Shown here: positions 47,401-59,655 of the stretch, piece after piece
Numbering within the stretch: position 1 is the stretch's first letter
Layout of the letters: every line of letters starts with the position of its first letter
DNA from: an uncultured Mucilaginibacter sp.
Lineage (GTDB): Bacteria; Bacteroidota; Bacteroidia; Sphingobacteriales; Sphingobacteriaceae
Direction of reading: 5' to 3'
Assembly: GCA_903864275.1 (NCBI GenBank)
Contig: CAIPFE010000028.1
Coordinates: forward strand, 279,921 to 343,920
Length of the DNA stretch: 64,000 bases
Made by a program: the position numbers and the translations under genes
Notes under the pieces: model-generated
Databases searched by the model: none
The model's input: only the letters and a program-made list of their open reading frames with translations
Told to the model about the DNA's origin: nothing

Positions 47401-49014
47401 GATCGCCTTCTTTGCATCATCAGGAAAGAATTTATATTCAGAAAGTTCAAAAGCAGCTTTAAAAAAGACATTTTTTTCTTTGAATGAATAAACTTTAGCA
47501 AAAAAATCCTTTCCGCGTTCCTTGGCCCGCCAAAGATCAGCAGGTATAGGATGATCAATAAAAGGGGTAACGAATCGATTGGCTATTGATTGGCCGGGAC
47601 TGGCTATCCATTGAACTACATCTTTTGAGCCTTCGGTAAATGTAAAGATGATAGCTCCGGCTTCCATTACAAATTCCAGTTCCTGCAATTTTTCAAACAC
47701 AACAGACACTACCTCCTGTAGCTCTTCGGTTTTATGCATGCCTAACGACTGGGAGCGAACTTTTTCCAGGGCCGCTTCTATTTTTGCTTCCCTGGCTTGT
47801 GCTTCTGCTTTTTGCAGGTCGCTAAAACGGGTATAAGTTTGGTCAAATACTTTCGAGAACCGGCCAAGGATGTCGATATTATCTTCAGACAAAGGCTCCG
47901 TCCCATCAACCTGCAAGCCGCCGAAATTTGCAAATGAGAAGGAAATAACAGCGTGGTCAACCGCCCTCATTGCCGCTTTTACCACTTCCGGGGTGTTTTT
48001 TAATGCCGGCAGGTTAAGCACAATATCATCCAGAGCACGTTTTTCTTCGCCCTTCAGCTCATACGCCCATTTGGGCTTTCTTGCTTTCCAGGCTTTAATG
48101 ATCCCTTTGTAATAAGGATGGTCGAAATACTGCATCTGGTATGATGCGGCTTCCACACCCGGGTTTGCCATCCAGGTTGTAGCAGACAACGTTTCGGCAT
48201 CAATGATCCAGATAAGGCAGCGGGCAAGCGTAAAATGAAGTTTTGACAATTCGTTAAATAAGGTAGTAACCAGCTCTGCCAGTTCATCTGAGTTTTGCAT
48301 GGCCATGGCCCGTGCGCGGACACGTTCAAGGCCTAATTCAATCTGTGCTTCGCGGGCTTGTGCCTCTGCCTTTTTCAGATCGGTAAAACGGCAGTAGGCC
48401 AGGTCGAAAACCGAAGCTGCACGCCGCAAAAGGGATTTCACTTCTTCGGACGGCGGCTGGTACGAGACCGTTACGAGGGTGCCCCCGCGAAAGTCGGAAA
48501 AATGAAAGTAAGTAGTTTCCGGGAACGAGGCTTCATTGGTGACAGCATATTTGACAATTTCGGGCGCGGCTTTTTGTAACACTTCAAACCATTCCTGCCG
48601 CTTGGCGCCACTGGCTTCCAGTGTATAATCTGTCACCGGGGACCGGTACATGGCCAACATTTCGCGGACAAGTTCACATGAACCTATTGGAAACGTGGTA
48701 GATGCGCTGATACTTTTGCCTTCGGGGCCGTATGAAGGGCGAAAAGCATAAAGGGATTCAAAAATGTTTGAATTATCATCATACAGATGGACCGCGGTAG
48801 TTTCCAGGTCGGGCTGGCCAAGCAGGCCCATCTGCTCGCGCAAAACATCAGCCACTTCTACCAATTCGCCGGACGTATGCATGGCCATGGCCCGGGCGCG
48901 TATCCTGTCCATCGCGGCTTCAATTTCCAGTTCCTTTTCCAGTTCGGCGATCCGTGATTCGGGGCTTTGTTGCTGTTGACGCTTCATGTTGTTTAAATAA
49001 TTGTTTATAACCAA
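41416..49014 (-). CDS. Giant soluble histidine kinase with 12 tandem GAF-like modules (2532 aa)
   Basis: After about 32 residues of charged helix come 12 tandem modules of about 185 residues. Each opens with a helix of the type [18 protein letters not shown], continues as an alpha/beta domain and closes with [26 protein letters not shown], which runs into the next module. Topology and length fit GAF domains (inferred). The kinase core follows, with His2297 in [14 protein letters not shown] and an intact ATPase domain ending [19 protein letters not shown]. There is no signal peptide or membrane helix, so it is cytoplasmic. Modules 5 and 6 (residues 797-979 and 980-1162) are about 85% identical. 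Likely co-transcribed with the next giant upstream. Confidence 0.9.
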   Translation of the reverse strand: MVINNYLNNMKRQQQQSPESRIAELEKELEIEAAMDRIRARAMAMHTSGELVEVADVLREQMGLLGQPDLETTAVHLYDDNSNIFESLYAFRPSYGPEGKSISASTTFPIGSCELVREMLAMYRSPVTDYTLEASGAKRQEWFEVLQKAAPEIVKYAVTNEASFPETTYFHFSDFRGGTLVTVSYQPPSEEVKSLLRRAASVFDLAYCRFTDLKKAEAQAREAQIELGLERVRARAMAMQNSDELAELVTTLFNELSKLHFTLARCLIWIIDAETLSATTWMANPGVEAASYQMQYFDHPYYKGIIKAWKARKPKWAYELKGEEKRALDDIVLNLPALKNTPEVVKAAMRAVDHAVISFSFANFGGLQVDGTEPLSEDNIDILGRFSKVFDQTYTRFSDLQKAEAQAREAKIEAALEKVRSQSLGMHKTEELQEVVSVVFEKLQELEFVMEAGAIIFTFTEGSKDVVQWIASPGQSIANRFVTPFIDHPIPADLWRAKERGKDFFAKVYSFKEKNVFFKAAFELSEYKFFPDDAKKAILGCESYSNSVALAKNSAILIPNYNGKLFSEQENDILKRFARVFEQAYVRFLELQKAEAQARESQIEAALERVRSRTMAMQKSEELAEVIQVIFDQFVLLNFNINAANFSTDFLAVKNEYTIWVASANLTYPARWSVPHFDHPAFNILIEAKESGADHAICNLTTDETKQFWGHFFKNTSPLPEFPPEIRDRIYNSRGYYNYTAIMKAVSLSIVNYSGYAYTEAEEAVIMRFGKVFAQTYTRFKDLEQAEEQARESQIQLALERVRARTMAMQKSEELAETASVLFQQLLNLGIRSERTIIGIPKDETGKIEFWGTEQGGNQINTRFEYEANATYAFREIYKAWQEKRNELTVILKGKNLEEHVNYVRNVLHVPLLAGLVQKQRMLYNAFFSKGWLEIVTPDTQSKETLDILQRFAGVFDATYTRFLDLQKAEAQAREAQIQLALERVRARTMAMQKSEELAETASVLFQQLLDLGISSERTFIGMPNDDTRKIELWGTEQGGNQMSMRFEYEADATYAFREIYKAWRGKRSELTVILEGKNLDEHVNYVRNVLHMPLLIRLVQKQRILYNAFFSKGLLMIVTPDTQSKETLDILRRFAGVFDGTYTRFLDLQKAEEQAREAKIETALERVRAVAMSMMRSDELVGVCESIYIQLNELGFTNIRDAQIYIRYDEQREFMNYSFSDYHGAEVVRVGYDSHPRTRRLFDAIQNTSEAFVEHDIAGEELKNWKAYLKKSIKQKLDKKLQKATELHYYLYSIGSGALGVSTFRSISDEELNILKRFRNVFNLSYQRYSDIARAEAQAREAKIETALERVRSRTMAMFKSDELAETAVILFQQLAVLGISPDRVFIGIFMEETGEMECWATDQVGHQINTRFIGKLQQPSFAKIYGVWKAQEKSFSLVQTGKELEDYINYFSRELGLPFKPGLVHAKRVQNVAFFSNGLIGFTTAEIPPPGIINILERFAGVFNLTYTRFLDLQKAEGQAREAKIEAALERVRSRTMAMFKSDELAGTSVEVFKQLIGLGIQPNRLFIGIINDDSGDIELWATNEDGTQISTKFTGNINRNGSVKKMHAGWKAQKRSITIDMKGKELKEYFSYLKDELKVPFKLGLSQKRRVQLIAYFSQGFIGMASPEPQPEATTNLLERFAGVFNLTYTRFRDLQKAEAQARDAKIEASLERLRSKTMAMHNSNDVGETVAVMFDELVKLGVETTSRLGILIVDNTSHMEVWTASADAQGKTSMRIGRLDMTIHPILQALHAAWKNKETMFSYLLAGEDMKAYYRAINNSPDYPSQFNLDNLPKRQEHNSFIFPEGAIFIFSLQPLSIEITQIFKKFAGVFGQTYRRYLDLQRAETQAREAQIEASLERVRGKALAMYNSKDLSSTASLVFTELRKLGVNSKRCGVALLSKNSRHTQLYVATTTLDTDSLDLVGAIELSGHPSLEKQYESWLKNEDYFTVLKGEELKSYKELIYSMLPVPYDHTYHEEFGYYLAFSEGFLFSWAGRPFSEIEINILNRFKSIIDLTFRRYIELQKSEANAREAIRQSSLDRVRAEIASMRTTGDLDRITPLIWNELTTLGVPFIRCGVFIMDEPQQLIHTYLSTPDGKAIAAFQLHFNADTGNGVNGVALQGWRQKQAVTLHWTEEEFRTFSHSLMEQGEIASEEGYLTEHPPAGLDLHFFPFTQGMLYAGNTEPLSDEDKDLVQSLADAFSTAYARYEDFNRLELAKQQVENTLSDLKLAQTKLVQSEKMASLGELTAGIAHEIQNPLNFVNNFSEVNQEMIEELEEELNAGNIEEALVIIADIKQNEQKINHHGKRADGIVKGMLEHSRTGGGEKQPININALADEFMRLSYHGLRAKDKVFNAEMVTNFDPDLPKINVVGQDIGRVILNLFNNAFYAVNQKKRTAEASYKPEVSVTTSAEKGRVCITVKDNGIGIPDAIKEKIMQPFFTTKPTGEGTGLGLSLTYDMVVKGHGGSIQVNSIEGEGSEFIISLPIS
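45529..46626 (-). repeat. Recent tandem duplication: modules 5 and 6 of the 12-module kinase
   Basis: Two adjacent 549-bp units (46078-46626 and 45529-46077), each 183 codons, share most of their sequence; by eye about 28 of 183 residues differ, scattered and mostly in the middle of the domain. No other adjacent module pair in this protein is as close, so this is the youngest duplication in the array. Exact unit boundaries are at the LALERV and TALERV helices. Confidence 0.85.
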
Positions 49015-49028
49015 CGGATTAAAATCCG

Positions 49029-49044
49029 TCCGCCAGCTGGCGGA
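49029..49044. repeat. Perfect 16-bp palindrome TCCGCCAGCTGGCGGA
   Basis: An 8+8 bp palindrome in the 64-nt gap between the two giant kinase genes. It could act as an RNA hairpin lowering downstream expression, or be a dispersed repeat like those at 2380 and 24252. No T-run follows on the minus strand. Confidence 0.7.
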
Positions 49045-49078
49045 TATTTGCCGAGGCTACGCCTTTGGGATTTTACAA

Positions 49079-52000
49079 TTAACTAATTGGTAATTTAATA
49101 ATAAATTCCGAACCCTCACCCTCTACACTTTCAACCTGAATACTGCCGCCATGCCCCTTTACCACCATATCATAAGTTAGCGACAGGCCCAAACCCGTTC
49201 CCTCTCCTGTGGGTTTGGTAGTAAAAAACGGCTGCATTATCTTTTCTTTTATCGCATCGGGTATCCCGATACCGTTATCTTTCACGCTGATGATGACCTG
49301 CCCGTTCGCAGATGATGTAACTACTGTTATTTCGGGTTTGTAACCCGCACCGGCAGTTTTCTGCTTTTTATTGACCGCGTAAAAGGCGTTGTTAAACAGG
49401 TTGAGCAGGACCCGGCCTGTATCCTGCGGGATTACATTTATTTTTGGCAGTGCAGGATCAAAATGGGTATGCATTTCGGCATTGAATGATTTATCCTTCG
49501 CGCGCAAACCATGATAAGCCAGCCGCATGTATTCGTCGGCAACGGAATTGATATTGGTTGGTTCTTTTACCCCGCTGCCGGACTGGCTGTGTTGCAGCAT
49601 GCCTTTTACAATACCGTCCGCCCGTTTGCCGTGTTGATTTATCTTTTTCGAGTTTTCTTCAATATCTAAAGCAAGGGCTTTTATCTCCTCGAGGTCGCCC
49701 TTTTCAATTTCGGCCTTCATTTCTTCTATCAGTTCTGCATTTACTTCCGAAAAGTTATTGACAAAATTGAGCGGGTTTTGTATCTCGTGGGCAATACCTG
49801 CGGTAAGCTCGCCCAGCGAGGCCATTTTTTCGGTTTGGATGAGTTGTGTCTGTGCAGATTTGAGGTCGGTTAGCGTTTTATCCACCTGCTGTTTGGCTGC
49901 TTCCAGTTTATTAAAATCCTCGTAACGGGCATAAGCAGTTGAGAAGGCTTCGGCCAGGGATTGCACCAGGTCCTTTGCATCGTCATTCAGTGTCTCAATA
50001 TTCCCAACATATAACATCCCCTGTAAAAAGGGAAAGAAGTGCAGGTCGAGGCTGGTATCGGGGTGCTCCGTTACAAACCTTTCCCGCGCCTCTACCGCTC
50101 CCCGTTCGACCTGGCTCTTTGTATTGGCGGCAAATTCTTCCGCCGTCCAATGAATAACAGCACTTTGTTTTTTACGCCATGCCGGTAACACATTCTGGCC
50201 GATGCCTTCAGAATCAAACGGTAAATCAAATGCAGCCAGGGCTTTGCCATCGGGCGTTGATAAGTGGGTATGCATAAGCTCAGCCGCTTCATCTACAATA
50301 AACACCCCGCAGCGGATAAAAGGTATGCGCAGTATGGTCAGTTCATCCCAAATTAAGGGGGTTATCCGTTCCAGGTCGCCGGTAGTGCGCATGGAGGCGA
50401 TCTCGGCGCGCACACGGTCGAGGGAGGCCTGTTTAACAGCTTCTCTTGCCTGTTCTTCAGCCCGGGCGATATCCGCGTAGCGCTGGTACGACAGGTTAAA
50501 TACATTCCGGAACCTTTCCAGTATTTTAGTTTGATCGTTGTTTATTGGATTGAACGAGGAAATACTTAAACCACCCAACCCTATCGAATAAGAATAATAA
50601 TAAACCTCCTTAGCCTCGTCCAGTTTCGGGTCGGGCAGGTACCCTATTTCCTCCCGGTATTTGCGCCAGGCGGCTATTTCATCTTCCGGTATTACCATTC
50701 CGGCAAAAGCATCATTTGCCTTTCGCATTTCGTTTGCCCATGCCTTTACAGTTGGATGCTCATTAAAAAACACCTCGATAATACCGGTGACGCCATAATC
50801 CGAATAATAATAGCTCAACACCGATGCCTTTTCGTCGCTGTTGATGATGATCTCGGTATTTCTCAGGTCGGCAAAGTCAAGTGCTTTTAACTGCGTGAAA
50901 ATGGTTTGGCTGATCTCCAGTAACTCGCCGGGCTTGCGCATGCTCATGGCCACGGCACGTACCCGTTCCAACGCCATTTCTATTTGCGCTTCCCGTGTTT
51001 GCGCTTCTGCTCTTTGCAGATCAAGATAGCGCCGGTAGGTCTGCCCAAAAACGCTCGCAAACCGCTTTAATATAAGTGGGGCTTCTGTATGCAATGGTTC
51101 GGCAGTCCATGCCAAAATGCCCCCGTCGGCAAAAAAGAATGTATTCAGGAATTGCCTTGCCGGCATGGATGCTAATTCGTAGTTGACAGGATACCCGGCA
51201 TATTCATTAAGCGCCGTTAAGTACCTGGCCTGATCATCGCCCGCTAACTCATAAAAAAAGTCCGGCTCGTGTGCTTCCCATGCGCCATGCATCGCGCCCA
51301 GCATTGGGTGCAGGCCCGTATCCAAATGCCCGATTACAAGCTCAGCCTTCCCGTTTTCCCCGGGCTTTGCTGTCCATATTTCCATCATACGGGTGTCATT
51401 CATTATATCAATACTGCACCTCAGCGTTGCAAAGCCCAGCCTGGTTAATTCATCAAAAAAAGTGGTAATGGTATCGCCAACGTCCTGGCTGTTGTGCATG
51501 GACATGGTACGGCTGCGTACCCGTTCCAGGGCGGCTTCAATTTGGCCCTCGCGTGCCTGTGCTTCCGCTTTTTGCAGGTCGAGGAAACGTGTATAGGTTT
51601 GCTGAAATACCTTTCCAAAGCGCATGAGCGTTGCATTCTCATCATCTGTATAAGGTGTGCCTGCAAAATTCTCGATGTACAGGCCAACATTCTCCAGCAA
51701 TACCGTGGATATAGCGAGGCCCGGGCAACTAAAATAATATTCCTTTGTTTCGTCCGTTACCTCGAGGGTCAGCTTAAACAGATCCTGGTAAAACTTGTTT
51801 TTTTCTTCAAAAGTGCTGCAGATGGCAAAGAAATTCAAGCCTTTTTCTTTTGCTTCATTAAATCCGTTCCAATGCGGAGAATCAAAATAAGGTACGGTGA
51901 TCTCTGCGGGAGCATAGTGCTTGTCGGCAAGCCAGATATGCATGTCGTCCCTTGTATTATAATCCATAATAAAACCAGCATGCTCAACAGCGATACTTAA

Positions 52001-55000
52001 GTGGACGAGTTGCTCATACACCACTTTGATAATCTCCTGCAGCTCGTCGCTTTTTTGCATGGCCATGGTACGCGCACGCACCCGTTCCAGGCCAAGCTCG
52101 ATTTCGGCTTCGCGGGCCTGTGCTTCTGCTTTTTTCAGATCGAGGAAACGGGTGTAAGTACGCTCAAATTCAATTGCCATCCGACCGAGGATCTTTTCTT
52201 CATCTTCAGTTAACTGGCTTTCAACCATTACACCAAAGCATCCATATTTCATAAAAGCTTCCACATAATACAGGCCACCTTGAAAATATTCCGGTTTTAG
52301 CTGTTCAACCCCATCTATTAATTCCTGCCAGGCAGCAAAATAATTTTCCACACCCTCAGGCGGCACACGATAGGAAACCACGGGATCATTACCCTTCCAA
52401 TCAACCAAACATTGGGCTGTGGCAGGTTCATTCCTGTCGAGCGGATAATCTATAGCTTTGCTTTTAAAAGTTTTTGAAGCATTTTCGGCCCATGCTGCCC
52501 AAAATATGTGGCGGTCTTTTTCCTCATCAGGCAGCCATAAGAATGAAAACGCGGAATCGATACCGAGGTGTAAGATCTGTTCATGAAAAACGCGTAACGT
52601 ATCGTCCAGTTCGCCGGAATGCTGCATGATCATGCTTTGTGTACGGGTGCGTTCCAATGCCGCTTCTATTTTTGCATCGCGGGCTTGTTCTTCGGCATGT
52701 TTCAGATCGAGGAAACGGGTATAGGTTTGTTCGAAAACTGCCGCAAAACGTTTAAAAATATCATGTGCTTCCGGCACGGGCTCAAAGGTGATAAATAACA
52801 GGTAGCCGAATTTGAAATAAACTACATGATCTATTTGATGCGCAGGGAACGACCAGCCGTTCTCATGCATTTTCTTAAGTTCTTCACCGAGAGAAGGAAG
52901 TGTACACAAATATTCGTAGTGAGCTTTACAAGCGTCGCCGGCAAACTCTTCGATACATAATGATTCTCCCCGCTGGCCGGCTTCGTAATAACGCAGAAAT
53001 GCTTCTTCCCGCGGTGTTTTATAGACCAAAGTGCCTGTTTCAGTGCCGAACCATTCAGTTGATTCATTTTCACCATAAATATTAAAGGCACATCCTCTTG
53101 TGCTGATACCTAAGGCCCGAACCTGGCTATCCAATAAATAAGATGCCTCTGTGAGTTCATCACTTCGCTGCATAGCCATAGTTCTTGCCCTGACTCTTTC
53201 CATGGCCAATTGAATTTGTCCTTCCCTCGCCTGGGCCTCGGCTTTTTTAAGATCGAGGAAGCGGGTGTAGGATTGCTGAAAGACAGCGCCGAAGCGTTTA
53301 AATACGTCATGATATTCGGGCAGCGCCTCTTTGGTGATGATAAACAGGCAGCCCTGCGAAAAGAACAGCACATGGTTAAAAATTTCTTTAGCCTGCTGGG
53401 GTAAAATAACGTCCCTGGTAGGGACATTAGTACCCTTCGCCAGGTAACCTAAATGTTCTTTTAGCGCTTTGCCTTCAAGGTGGATTACCATAAACTTTTC
53501 CCCGTCTTTCCAGCCTTTGTAAATTGATTTATAGGCAGGTGCTTCGTTATAAGGCACCATGAAGGATTGCGGGATGATGTCGCCGTTGGTTTCGGTGATC
53601 CATTGCTCGCCTATCGGCTCAATACCTTTAAAAGTAACGATGCCGCAGGTCCGTATTTGTTCGGTCCGGATGCCGAGGGCAAGTAATTGTTTAAAAACAA
53701 GGGAAACGGTTTCGGCCAGTTCATCACTTTTTTGCATGGCCATTGTGCGGGCCCTTATTCGTTCCAATGCCAATTGAATTTGCGACTCTCTTGCCTGAGC
53801 CTCCGCTTTTTGCAGGTCAAGGAAACGGGTATAGGTTTGTTCAAATACTGCGGCAAAACGTTTAAAAATGTCATGCGCTGCGGGCACAGGTTCGTAGGAT
53901 ATAAATAACAGGAACCCATGGGTGAAATAAGCCAGGTGGAATATCTGGAAGGATGGAAGCGGATGGCCGGCATTAATAATGGAATCTAAGACCTCACCTA
54001 CAACCGGGAGGGTACGCATGTATTCATAATGCTTTACCAACGCCTCCCCGCCCACTTCTTCTACGTAAAATGTTTCACCCCGTTCAGCGGCCTCACGCAT
54101 ATGAATGCACGAAGGGTCTTCTGTTGTCGGCATACTAAACGGCGGTTGCAAGACCCCTTCGCTGCTCATCCAAAAGGTGATCGCCTTTTTATTGTCCGCC
54201 CAGTTACAATAGCCTGCACTCCATGCGGGCATGCCTAATTCTTGCACCTGCTTAAATAATAAGTTCGCAGTTTCCGGTAATTCATCGCTTCGCTGCATGG
54301 CCATCGTTCGGGCTCTAACCCTTTCCAGCGCCAGTTGAATTTGCGACTCACGTGCCTGGGCCTCTGCACGTTGCAGGTCGAGGAAACGACTGAATGTGAG
54401 GTTTAATACCGACGCAAATCTTCTCATTATCGACTTCGCGTCATCAGGGAAGGGGCTTTCCCTAAACGCATATAAATTGCCGGTTTTAAAGGTCGGCGTA
54501 TAATAATACTGTTTCCCGTCATGATTTTCATCGGTCAGCGATTGCGATTCCGGCAGCATAAAATTGTTTCCGGCAACTGCCAGGTAATAGGCATCCAAGT
54601 CGTCGCCTTTCAGCTCGTATAAAAAATCGGTTTGATTTAACCATGCATCATACGTTCCCTGCAACAGCGGGTGAATGTTCATGGGCGCGTTGCCGGACAC
54701 CTGTATCGACGATTTCCCATCCAGCTTCACCGTTGTCCAGATGTCGTCGACCTGATTTTCTCTGTCAATAATACCGATACCGCATCTTAATATGTCAAAA
54801 TTCAGTTTTTCCAGTTCCTCAAAAACCGCCAGCACCGCGTTGTTAATATCCCGGCTCTGGTGCATTGCCATTGCGCTGGCGCGCACTTTTTCCAGTGCGG
54901 CTTCTATTTTAGCTTCCCGCGCCTGTGCCTCAGCTTTTTGCAGATCGAGGAAACGGGTATAGGTGCTGTCAAAAACCTTTGCAAACCGTTCAAGCAGCAG

Positions 55001-58000
55001 GGCAGCTTCCTTAGTTGGTTCTTTGGAGGATGAAAATGATAATATGCCCCTGGAAAAACTGGCGCAGCAAACGATCCAGCGGTCATCCGCCCCGGCGTTT
55101 TCGTTATAATAATTTTGCCCGCCCAATTGGTTGCGCAAAATGTTGTACTGTCGCAATTGTTCGCCGCCCAGTTCAACAACAAATGATCTTTTGTGGGCCT
55201 TCCAGTTTTTATAGACCTTGCCCATTACAAATGGATCGTCAATTTTGGGTTGAAAGACACGGACCATTTGCGTTCCGTGAAGTGTTGCAAACAGATCAAA
55301 CACCCCTTCTTCTTCCTTTACGACGGCGATACCGATCTGGTCTGCCGTTTCGCCCAGATCCCTTAGCTGCTGAAAAACCACCTGCGATGTTTCCAGCAGT
55401 TCATCGCTATGCTGCATCGCCATAGTTTTGGCGCGCACACGTTCCAGGGCAAGCTCTATTTGTGCTTCGCGGGCCTGGGCCTCTGCTTTTTTAAGGTCGA
55501 GGAAGCGGGTGTAGGTGCCTTCAAATACATTCGCAAACCTTTCAAGCAGTCGCAGGCTTTCCTCTGACCGTTCAACGGTAGATTGCACATTAATGAGCCC
55601 TTTTGAGAAAAAAGCCACATTTATTACCCGGCGTTTTTCATGAGGATTATAACCTGCGCCGCCCATACTTTCCCTGAACTTGGAAAAATCATAAAGCGCC
55701 TGCCCGCCCAGGTCTATCACCAGCGATTTTTCCTGCGCCTTCCACGCTTTATAAATTTTGTTGGTAACATTCGGTTCCTCTATCGGGAATTTAAAAACTC
55801 TATTGGTTTGGTTGCCATAAATGGTGACCCAATACTCAATTACACCTTCGGCTTCGTTGATAATGCCTATCGTAGCCTGGTCGGGGTTTTCACCCAGCTC
55901 CCTGAACTGCTGGAACAGGATATAGGCCGTTTCGGACAGTTCATCGCTATGCTGCATAGCCATTGTGCGGGCGCGGACACGTTCCAGCGCCAATTCAACC
56001 AGTGATTCCCTCGCTTGCATCTCTGCCTTTTTAAGGTCGAGAAAGCGGGTATAAGTGCCCTCAAATACGCCTGAAAATCGTTCCAATACAAGGATAGTTT
56101 CAATAGGCCGCGGCGCCGGGGCCGAAATGGTTATGAAACCCCTGGAGAAAAAAGCAGCGTTAATAACACGCCGGGTTTCCCGATTTTCATTGTTGGCCGG
56201 CGTTCCACCAAGGCTTGCCCTGTAGGTAAGGTAATCGTTTAGTTCTTGCCCGCTTAGGTCTATTACAATCGATCTTTTTTGTTCTTTCCACCCTGTAAAC
56301 AATTTATACATAAGGGTAGGCTCATCGATCGAAGCCTTAAACGTAAGGTTCGTTTGATTACCATGCAGCGTTATCCAGAATTCAATTACCCTTTCCGCTT
56401 CATTCATTATACCTATCGTGATCTGATCTGGATCTTCTCCCAGCTCCATAAATTGCCTGAACAGGATATAGGCCGTTTCGGACAGTTCATCGCTATGCTG
56501 CATAGCCATTGTGCGGGCGCGGACACGTTCAAGCGCCAGCTCTATTCTCCCTTCATGGGCTTGTTCTTCCGCTTTTTTAATATCAAGAAAACGGGTATAA
56601 GTCAGCTCAAATACTTTGGTAAAACGGATCAGGATGTCGATATCCGCAGCAGGCAATGGCACCCCGCCAACCAGGAATAAATAACCCTGTTTAAAGTTTA
56701 GCGAGTAAATATGTATCCTTTCCGGTGAAACGAACAGGAAGCCTTCCACCGTAAATTCGAGTGCAACGCCCTTGGCCGCAAAGGCTGAAGCCATCAGTTT
56801 CCCGATATAGGTTTGATGCACTACAGAAGCTTCCGGATCAAGCGCTATAAAACAAACCGGTTCCTGTTTCAGCCAACTCGCCCATAGCGCCCTCATCTCC
56901 TTAGTTTCGGTATGGGGCGCAATCATAGGGATCGACATCATTTTGCCGTCGACAGGGTTGATACCGTAATATGCGCCCGTTTTGTCCTGTTCGTTAACCA
57001 GCACATAGCAAACCGAAAGACTGTCTATACCCAAGCCGATAAGCTCTTTGTACAATAATTCCGCCGCATCGCCCAGTTCATTCGTTTTGTGCATGGCCAT
57101 TGCACGGGAACGGACCCGCTCCAGCGCACCTTCTATCAGCGCTTCCCTTGCCTGGGCCTCTGCCTTTTTCAGGTCGAGGAAACGGGTATAGGTTTGCTCA
57201 AATACTTTGGCAAAACGTTTAAATATATCCCATGATTCGGGTACCGGTTTGTACGTAATAAACAGGAGGGACCCTTGCGAAAAATAGGCATTGTGATTTA
57301 CCTGGAATTCGGGCAAGTGAAACCCGCCGGCTGAAATATCAGCCATTCTGTCGGAGGAGCCCGGAAGCGCAAGCATGTATTTGTAATGAGCAGCTAAGGC
57401 ATCGCCTCCAAGTTCCTCCACATAAAATTGGTCACCCCTAACGGCGGCTTCGTATGCCCGATTTAGAAACGGTTCCGGAGGATGAGGTATGTCAAACGGA
57501 ACGCGTATGGTCCCGTCGGGAAGGGTCATGTAGGCAACCGTAGTACCAGGTTCGTCCGGTTTCCAGATTTGAAAACCACACGTCCATACTTCCACGCTTA
57601 GATCCTTTACTTGCTTAAATAATATTGCGGCGGCATCCACCAGTTCGTCGCTGTGCTGCATGGCCATGGTTCGGGCACGGACGCGTTCCAGGGCCAGTTC
57701 AATTTGTGCTTCGCGGGCCTGTTCTTCCGCCTGTTTTAAATCGTTAAAACGGGTGTAGGTAAGATCGAAAACTTTGCCGAAACGGCTTAGGATATCGAGG
57801 CTGGCATCAGGTAAAGGTGCGTCGCCCACCGTTTGCAGACCACCAAAATTGCTAAAGCTGAACGAAGCCACATACCTTTCAGTGGCGCGCATCCCCGCTT
57901 TTACGGTTTCGGGGAGCCTGCTAAATTCCGTTTGATTAAATAAATATTCATCATATATCCGTTTTTCCTCCCCTTCGATGGTATAAACATATTTCGCGTT

Positions 58001-59470
58001 CCTTTCTTTCCATTCCCTCCACATGGCATCATGAAAAGGATAGCCTTCAAACTTCATGTGGAAGCTTTCGGGCGCGCCGCCGGCATCGGCATTTTTGGCC
58101 CAAACCGTGTTGGACAGCGCAGGGCCGTCGATAATATTGATCATGCACCACGATAGCGCAAAATCGAGTTTTGCCAGTTCGTTAAACAAGGTTGTAACAA
58201 GGTCTGCAAGTTCACCGGAGCTCTGCATGGCCATGGCCCTTGCGCGGACACGCTCAAGACCTAATTCTATTTGGGCTTCGCGGGCCTGGGCTTCGGCCTG
58301 GGCCACATCGGCATACCTGCGGTAGGCAAGTTCGCATACATTTTTAAACCTCTTCAGCGTCTCTAACTGGTCTGTCGTAATAGCATCATAGGTTGAGATA
58401 CCCAGCATGCCCATGCCAATGGAATATAAATAGAAGCACATGGCATTGGCCCGCATTACCCGCTCATCTGTTAACAAACCGATTTGTTTTCTCCAGGCGC
58501 GCCAGTCGTCCAGTTCCTGCCCCGTGATCTGTTTTTGAAAAAGCGCTTCCATTGAACGTTTTACTTCGATCTCAATTTCCTGCAATAATTTATGGGTGTC
58601 ATACGATGCCTCCTTCACATTTGCGCCATAATCGGCATATTCAAAAGCGGAGTAAGTTTGCCGTTCGTCGTTATTAATGGCGATCTGCGCATTGCGGATG
58701 TTGGTAAAGCCTAAACCTAAAAGTTCTTTATAAAGCGTTTCGCATACATTGATCAGTTCTTCCGATTGCCTCATGCTCATGGCTACCGCCCTCACCCGCT
58801 CCAGCGATGCTTCGATCTGTGCCTCTTTTGCTTGTGCCGATGCCTTTTCAATGTCGGTATAGCGGCGATAGGCCAGGTCAAACACGTTGCGAAAACGTTT
58901 AAGCACATTCAATTGTTCCGGGTTTGCGGCGCTGAAGGTGGAGATGCCGACGGCGCCTGTTCCGATGGAATAGAAATAGTAATACAAGGCATCAATGTTT
59001 TCAATTCTCGGGTCATCCGCCTCGCCATTTTGTTTTCTGAATATTCTCCATTCGTCCAGTGCTTTGCCCGAATAAACCATTTCGGTAAATGCCTCACTCG
59101 ATTGTTTGGCGTGGTAAATAAGATTATCAACTATCGGGTGCGAATTGTATTTGAAAGTTGTAATTGTTTTACCGGTATTGTCTGAATAATCATAATTTAA
59201 CAAGTATGCCTTCGCTTCGTAATGAATATCGATCATTGCGTTTCTCAGGTCATCAAAACCCAATTTTTTAAGTTCATGAAACATAGTTTCGCAGATGCTC
59301 AACAGATCATCCGACTGATTCATGCCCATTGCAACCGCCCGCACCCGCTCCAGGGACGCCTCAATTTCCAGGTCGCGGTTTTTGCGCGAAAGCTCGCTGG
59401 TGATTGCGGCCAACTCTTTTTTTAGTTCATTAGTTGATGGACTGGCGCTTGTTTCTTTTTTTGAATTCAT
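49079..59470 (-). CDS. Giant soluble histidine kinase with 17 tandem GAF-like modules (3463 aa)
   Basis: A 10.4-kb uninterrupted gene. Residues 1-37 are a charged helix, then 17 modules of about 185 residues, each bounded by [12 protein letters not shown]-like and [21 protein letters not shown]-like helices, then one kinase core with His3228 in [14 protein letters not shown]. The ATPase domain is intact ([42 protein letters not shown]). No signal peptide or membrane helix is seen. Modules fall into subtypes: 1, 2 and 16 share YYYSIGxGxxGIS; 4, 10 and 12 share FYVEExGGDAL and HYxYMxxLP; 6, 7 and 8 share a GNQTNxxF-like core; 9 and 15 share IHPxLxxxxxAW. Module 17 matches module 12 of the sister kinase. 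Ligands unknown. Confidence 0.9.
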   Translation of the reverse strand: MNSKKETSASPSTNELKKELAAITSELSRKNRDLEIEASLERVRAVAMGMNQSDDLLSICETMFHELKKLGFDDLRNAMIDIHYEAKAYLLNYDYSDNTGKTITTFKYNSHPIVDNLIYHAKQSSEAFTEMVYSGKALDEWRIFRKQNGEADDPRIENIDALYYYFYSIGTGAVGISTFSAANPEQLNVLKRFRNVFDLAYRRYTDIEKASAQAKEAQIEASLERVRAVAMSMRQSEELINVCETLYKELLGLGFTNIRNAQIAINNDERQTYSAFEYADYGANVKEASYDTHKLLQEIEIEVKRSMEALFQKQITGQELDDWRAWRKQIGLLTDERVMRANAMCFYLYSIGMGMLGISTYDAITTDQLETLKRFKNVCELAYRRYADVAQAEAQAREAQIELGLERVRARAMAMQSSGELADLVTTLFNELAKLDFALSWCMINIIDGPALSNTVWAKNADAGGAPESFHMKFEGYPFHDAMWREWKERNAKYVYTIEGEEKRIYDEYLFNQTEFSRLPETVKAGMRATERYVASFSFSNFGGLQTVGDAPLPDASLDILSRFGKVFDLTYTRFNDLKQAEEQAREAQIELALERVRARTMAMQHSDELVDAAAILFKQVKDLSVEVWTCGFQIWKPDEPGTTVAYMTLPDGTIRVPFDIPHPPEPFLNRAYEAAVRGDQFYVEELGGDALAAHYKYMLALPGSSDRMADISAGGFHLPEFQVNHNAYFSQGSLLFITYKPVPESWDIFKRFAKVFEQTYTRFLDLKKAEAQAREALIEGALERVRSRAMAMHKTNELGDAAELLYKELIGLGIDSLSVCYVLVNEQDKTGAYYGINPVDGKMMSIPMIAPHTETKEMRALWASWLKQEPVCFIALDPEASVVHQTYIGKLMASAFAAKGVALEFTVEGFLFVSPERIHIYSLNFKQGYLFLVGGVPLPAADIDILIRFTKVFELTYTRFLDIKKAEEQAHEGRIELALERVRARTMAMQHSDELSETAYILFRQFMELGEDPDQITIGIMNEAERVIEFWITLHGNQTNLTFKASIDEPTLMYKLFTGWKEQKRSIVIDLSGQELNDYLTYRASLGGTPANNENRETRRVINAAFFSRGFITISAPAPRPIETILVLERFSGVFEGTYTRFLDLKKAEMQARESLVELALERVRARTMAMQHSDELSETAYILFQQFRELGENPDQATIGIINEAEGVIEYWVTIYGNQTNRVFKFPIEEPNVTNKIYKAWKAQEKSLVIDLGGQALYDFSKFRESMGGAGYNPHEKRRVINVAFFSKGLINVQSTVERSEESLRLLERFANVFEGTYTRFLDLKKAEAQAREAQIELALERVRAKTMAMQHSDELLETSQVVFQQLRDLGETADQIGIAVVKEEEGVFDLFATLHGTQMVRVFQPKIDDPFVMGKVYKNWKAHKRSFVVELGGEQLRQYNILRNQLGGQNYYNENAGADDRWIVCCASFSRGILSFSSSKEPTKEAALLLERFAKVFDSTYTRFLDLQKAEAQAREAKIEAALEKVRASAMAMHQSRDINNAVLAVFEELEKLNFDILRCGIGIIDRENQVDDIWTTVKLDGKSSIQVSGNAPMNIHPLLQGTYDAWLNQTDFLYELKGDDLDAYYLAVAGNNFMLPESQSLTDENHDGKQYYYTPTFKTGNLYAFRESPFPDDAKSIMRRFASVLNLTFSRFLDLQRAEAQARESQIQLALERVRARTMAMQRSDELPETANLLFKQVQELGMPAWSAGYCNWADNKKAITFWMSSEGVLQPPFSMPTTEDPSCIHMREAAERGETFYVEEVGGEALVKHYEYMRTLPVVGEVLDSIINAGHPLPSFQIFHLAYFTHGFLLFISYEPVPAAHDIFKRFAAVFEQTYTRFLDLQKAEAQARESQIQLALERIRARTMAMQKSDELAETVSLVFKQLLALGIRTEQIRTCGIVTFKGIEPIGEQWITETNGDIIPQSFMVPYNEAPAYKSIYKGWKDGEKFMVIHLEGKALKEHLGYLAKGTNVPTRDVILPQQAKEIFNHVLFFSQGCLFIITKEALPEYHDVFKRFGAVFQQSYTRFLDLKKAEAQAREGQIQLAMERVRARTMAMQRSDELTEASYLLDSQVRALGISTRGCAFNIYGENESTEWFGTETGTLVYKTPREEAFLRYYEAGQRGESLCIEEFAGDACKAHYEYLCTLPSLGEELKKMHENGWSFPAHQIDHVVYFKFGYLLFITFEPVPEAHDIFKRFAAVFEQTYTRFLDLKHAEEQARDAKIEAALERTRTQSMIMQHSGELDDTLRVFHEQILHLGIDSAFSFLWLPDEEKDRHIFWAAWAENASKTFKSKAIDYPLDRNEPATAQCLVDWKGNDPVVSYRVPPEGVENYFAAWQELIDGVEQLKPEYFQGGLYYVEAFMKYGCFGVMVESQLTEDEEKILGRMAIEFERTYTRFLDLKKAEAQAREAEIELGLERVRARTMAMQKSDELQEIIKVVYEQLVHLSIAVEHAGFIMDYNTRDDMHIWLADKHYAPAEITVPYFDSPHWNGFNEAKEKGLNFFAICSTFEEKNKFYQDLFKLTLEVTDETKEYYFSCPGLAISTVLLENVGLYIENFAGTPYTDDENATLMRFGKVFQQTYTRFLDLQKAEAQAREGQIEAALERVRSRTMSMHNSQDVGDTITTFFDELTRLGFATLRCSIDIMNDTRMMEIWTAKPGENGKAELVIGHLDTGLHPMLGAMHGAWEAHEPDFFYELAGDDQARYLTALNEYAGYPVNYELASMPARQFLNTFFFADGGILAWTAEPLHTEAPLILKRFASVFGQTYRRYLDLQRAEAQTREAQIEMALERVRAVAMSMRKPGELLEISQTIFTQLKALDFADLRNTEIIINSDEKASVLSYYYSDYGVTGIIEVFFNEHPTVKAWANEMRKANDAFAGMVIPEDEIAAWRKYREEIGYLPDPKLDEAKEVYYYSYSIGLGGLSISSFNPINNDQTKILERFRNVFNLSYQRYADIARAEEQAREAVKQASLDRVRAEIASMRTTGDLERITPLIWDELTILRIPFIRCGVFIVDEAAELMHTHLSTPDGKALAAFDLPFDSEGIGQNVLPAWRKKQSAVIHWTAEEFAANTKSQVERGAVEARERFVTEHPDTSLDLHFFPFLQGMLYVGNIETLNDDAKDLVQSLAEAFSTAYARYEDFNKLEAAKQQVDKTLTDLKSAQTQLIQTEKMASLGELTAGIAHEIQNPLNFVNNFSEVNAELIEEMKAEIEKGDLEEIKALALDIEENSKKINQHGKRADGIVKGMLQHSQSGSGVKEPTNINSVADEYMRLAYHGLRAKDKSFNAEMHTHFDPALPKINVIPQDTGRVLLNLFNNAFYAVNKKQKTAGAGYKPEITVVTSSANGQVIISVKDNGIGIPDAIKEKIMQPFFTTKPTGEGTGLGLSLTYDMVVKGHGGSIQVESVEGEGSEFIIKLPIS

Positions 59471-59526
59471 GCTCTATTTAATGATCTGAACTGCTATTAT
59501 TAAATCTTGAACTTGCTCAACTTTGC

Positions 59527-59559
59527 AGACTTACGAAGTTTTCGAAACTTCGTAAGTCT
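59527..59559. repeat. Perfect 15-bp inverted repeat; minimal form of the dispersed element
   Basis: AGACTTACGAAGTTT-TCG-AAACTTCGTAAGTCT is a perfect hairpin with a 3-nt loop, followed on the + side by TTTT. Its arms are identical to the terminal inverted repeats of copy B at 25211-25293, but the 53-bp interior is absent. It separates the 17-module kinase start from the kinase remnant and methyltransferase, and may break or attenuate the transcript. Confidence 0.85.
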
Positions 59560-59568
59560 TTTCTGGTC

Positions 59569-59634
59569 TCACCTAAAGGGTAAGAAAATAATAAACTCCG
59601 AACCCTCACCCTCAACACTGTTAACCTGTATACC
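59569..59634 (-). pseudogene. Remnant of a histidine kinase C-terminus (21 codons plus stop)
   Basis: Read on the minus strand from 59634, the frame gives [19 protein letters not shown] followed by FR and a stop. This matches the last residues of the neighbouring kinases (for example [19 protein letters not shown]). The DNA (TATACAGGTTAACAGT) is almost identical to the end of the 12-module kinase gene. The rest of the kinase is missing: the methyltransferase stop lies 22 nt upstream. It is therefore the scar of a deleted or displaced sixth kinase. Confidence 0.85.
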
Positions 59635-59655
59635 TGAAACCTGGTAATATGCAAA

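Noticed and set aside
51494-52000. 168-codon and similar + ORFs opposite the giant kinases (for example 46438-46917, 55015-55425)
   Set aside because: They recur at the same phase in successive modules because the modules repeat; they are antisense shadows, not genes.
41416-59470. Reading the giant arrays as non-ribosomal or polyketide megasynthases or as surface adhesins
   Set aside because: No synthase motifs, signal peptide or adhesin domains; every unit has the helical-linker GAF-like pattern and the C-terminus is an intact histidine kinase.
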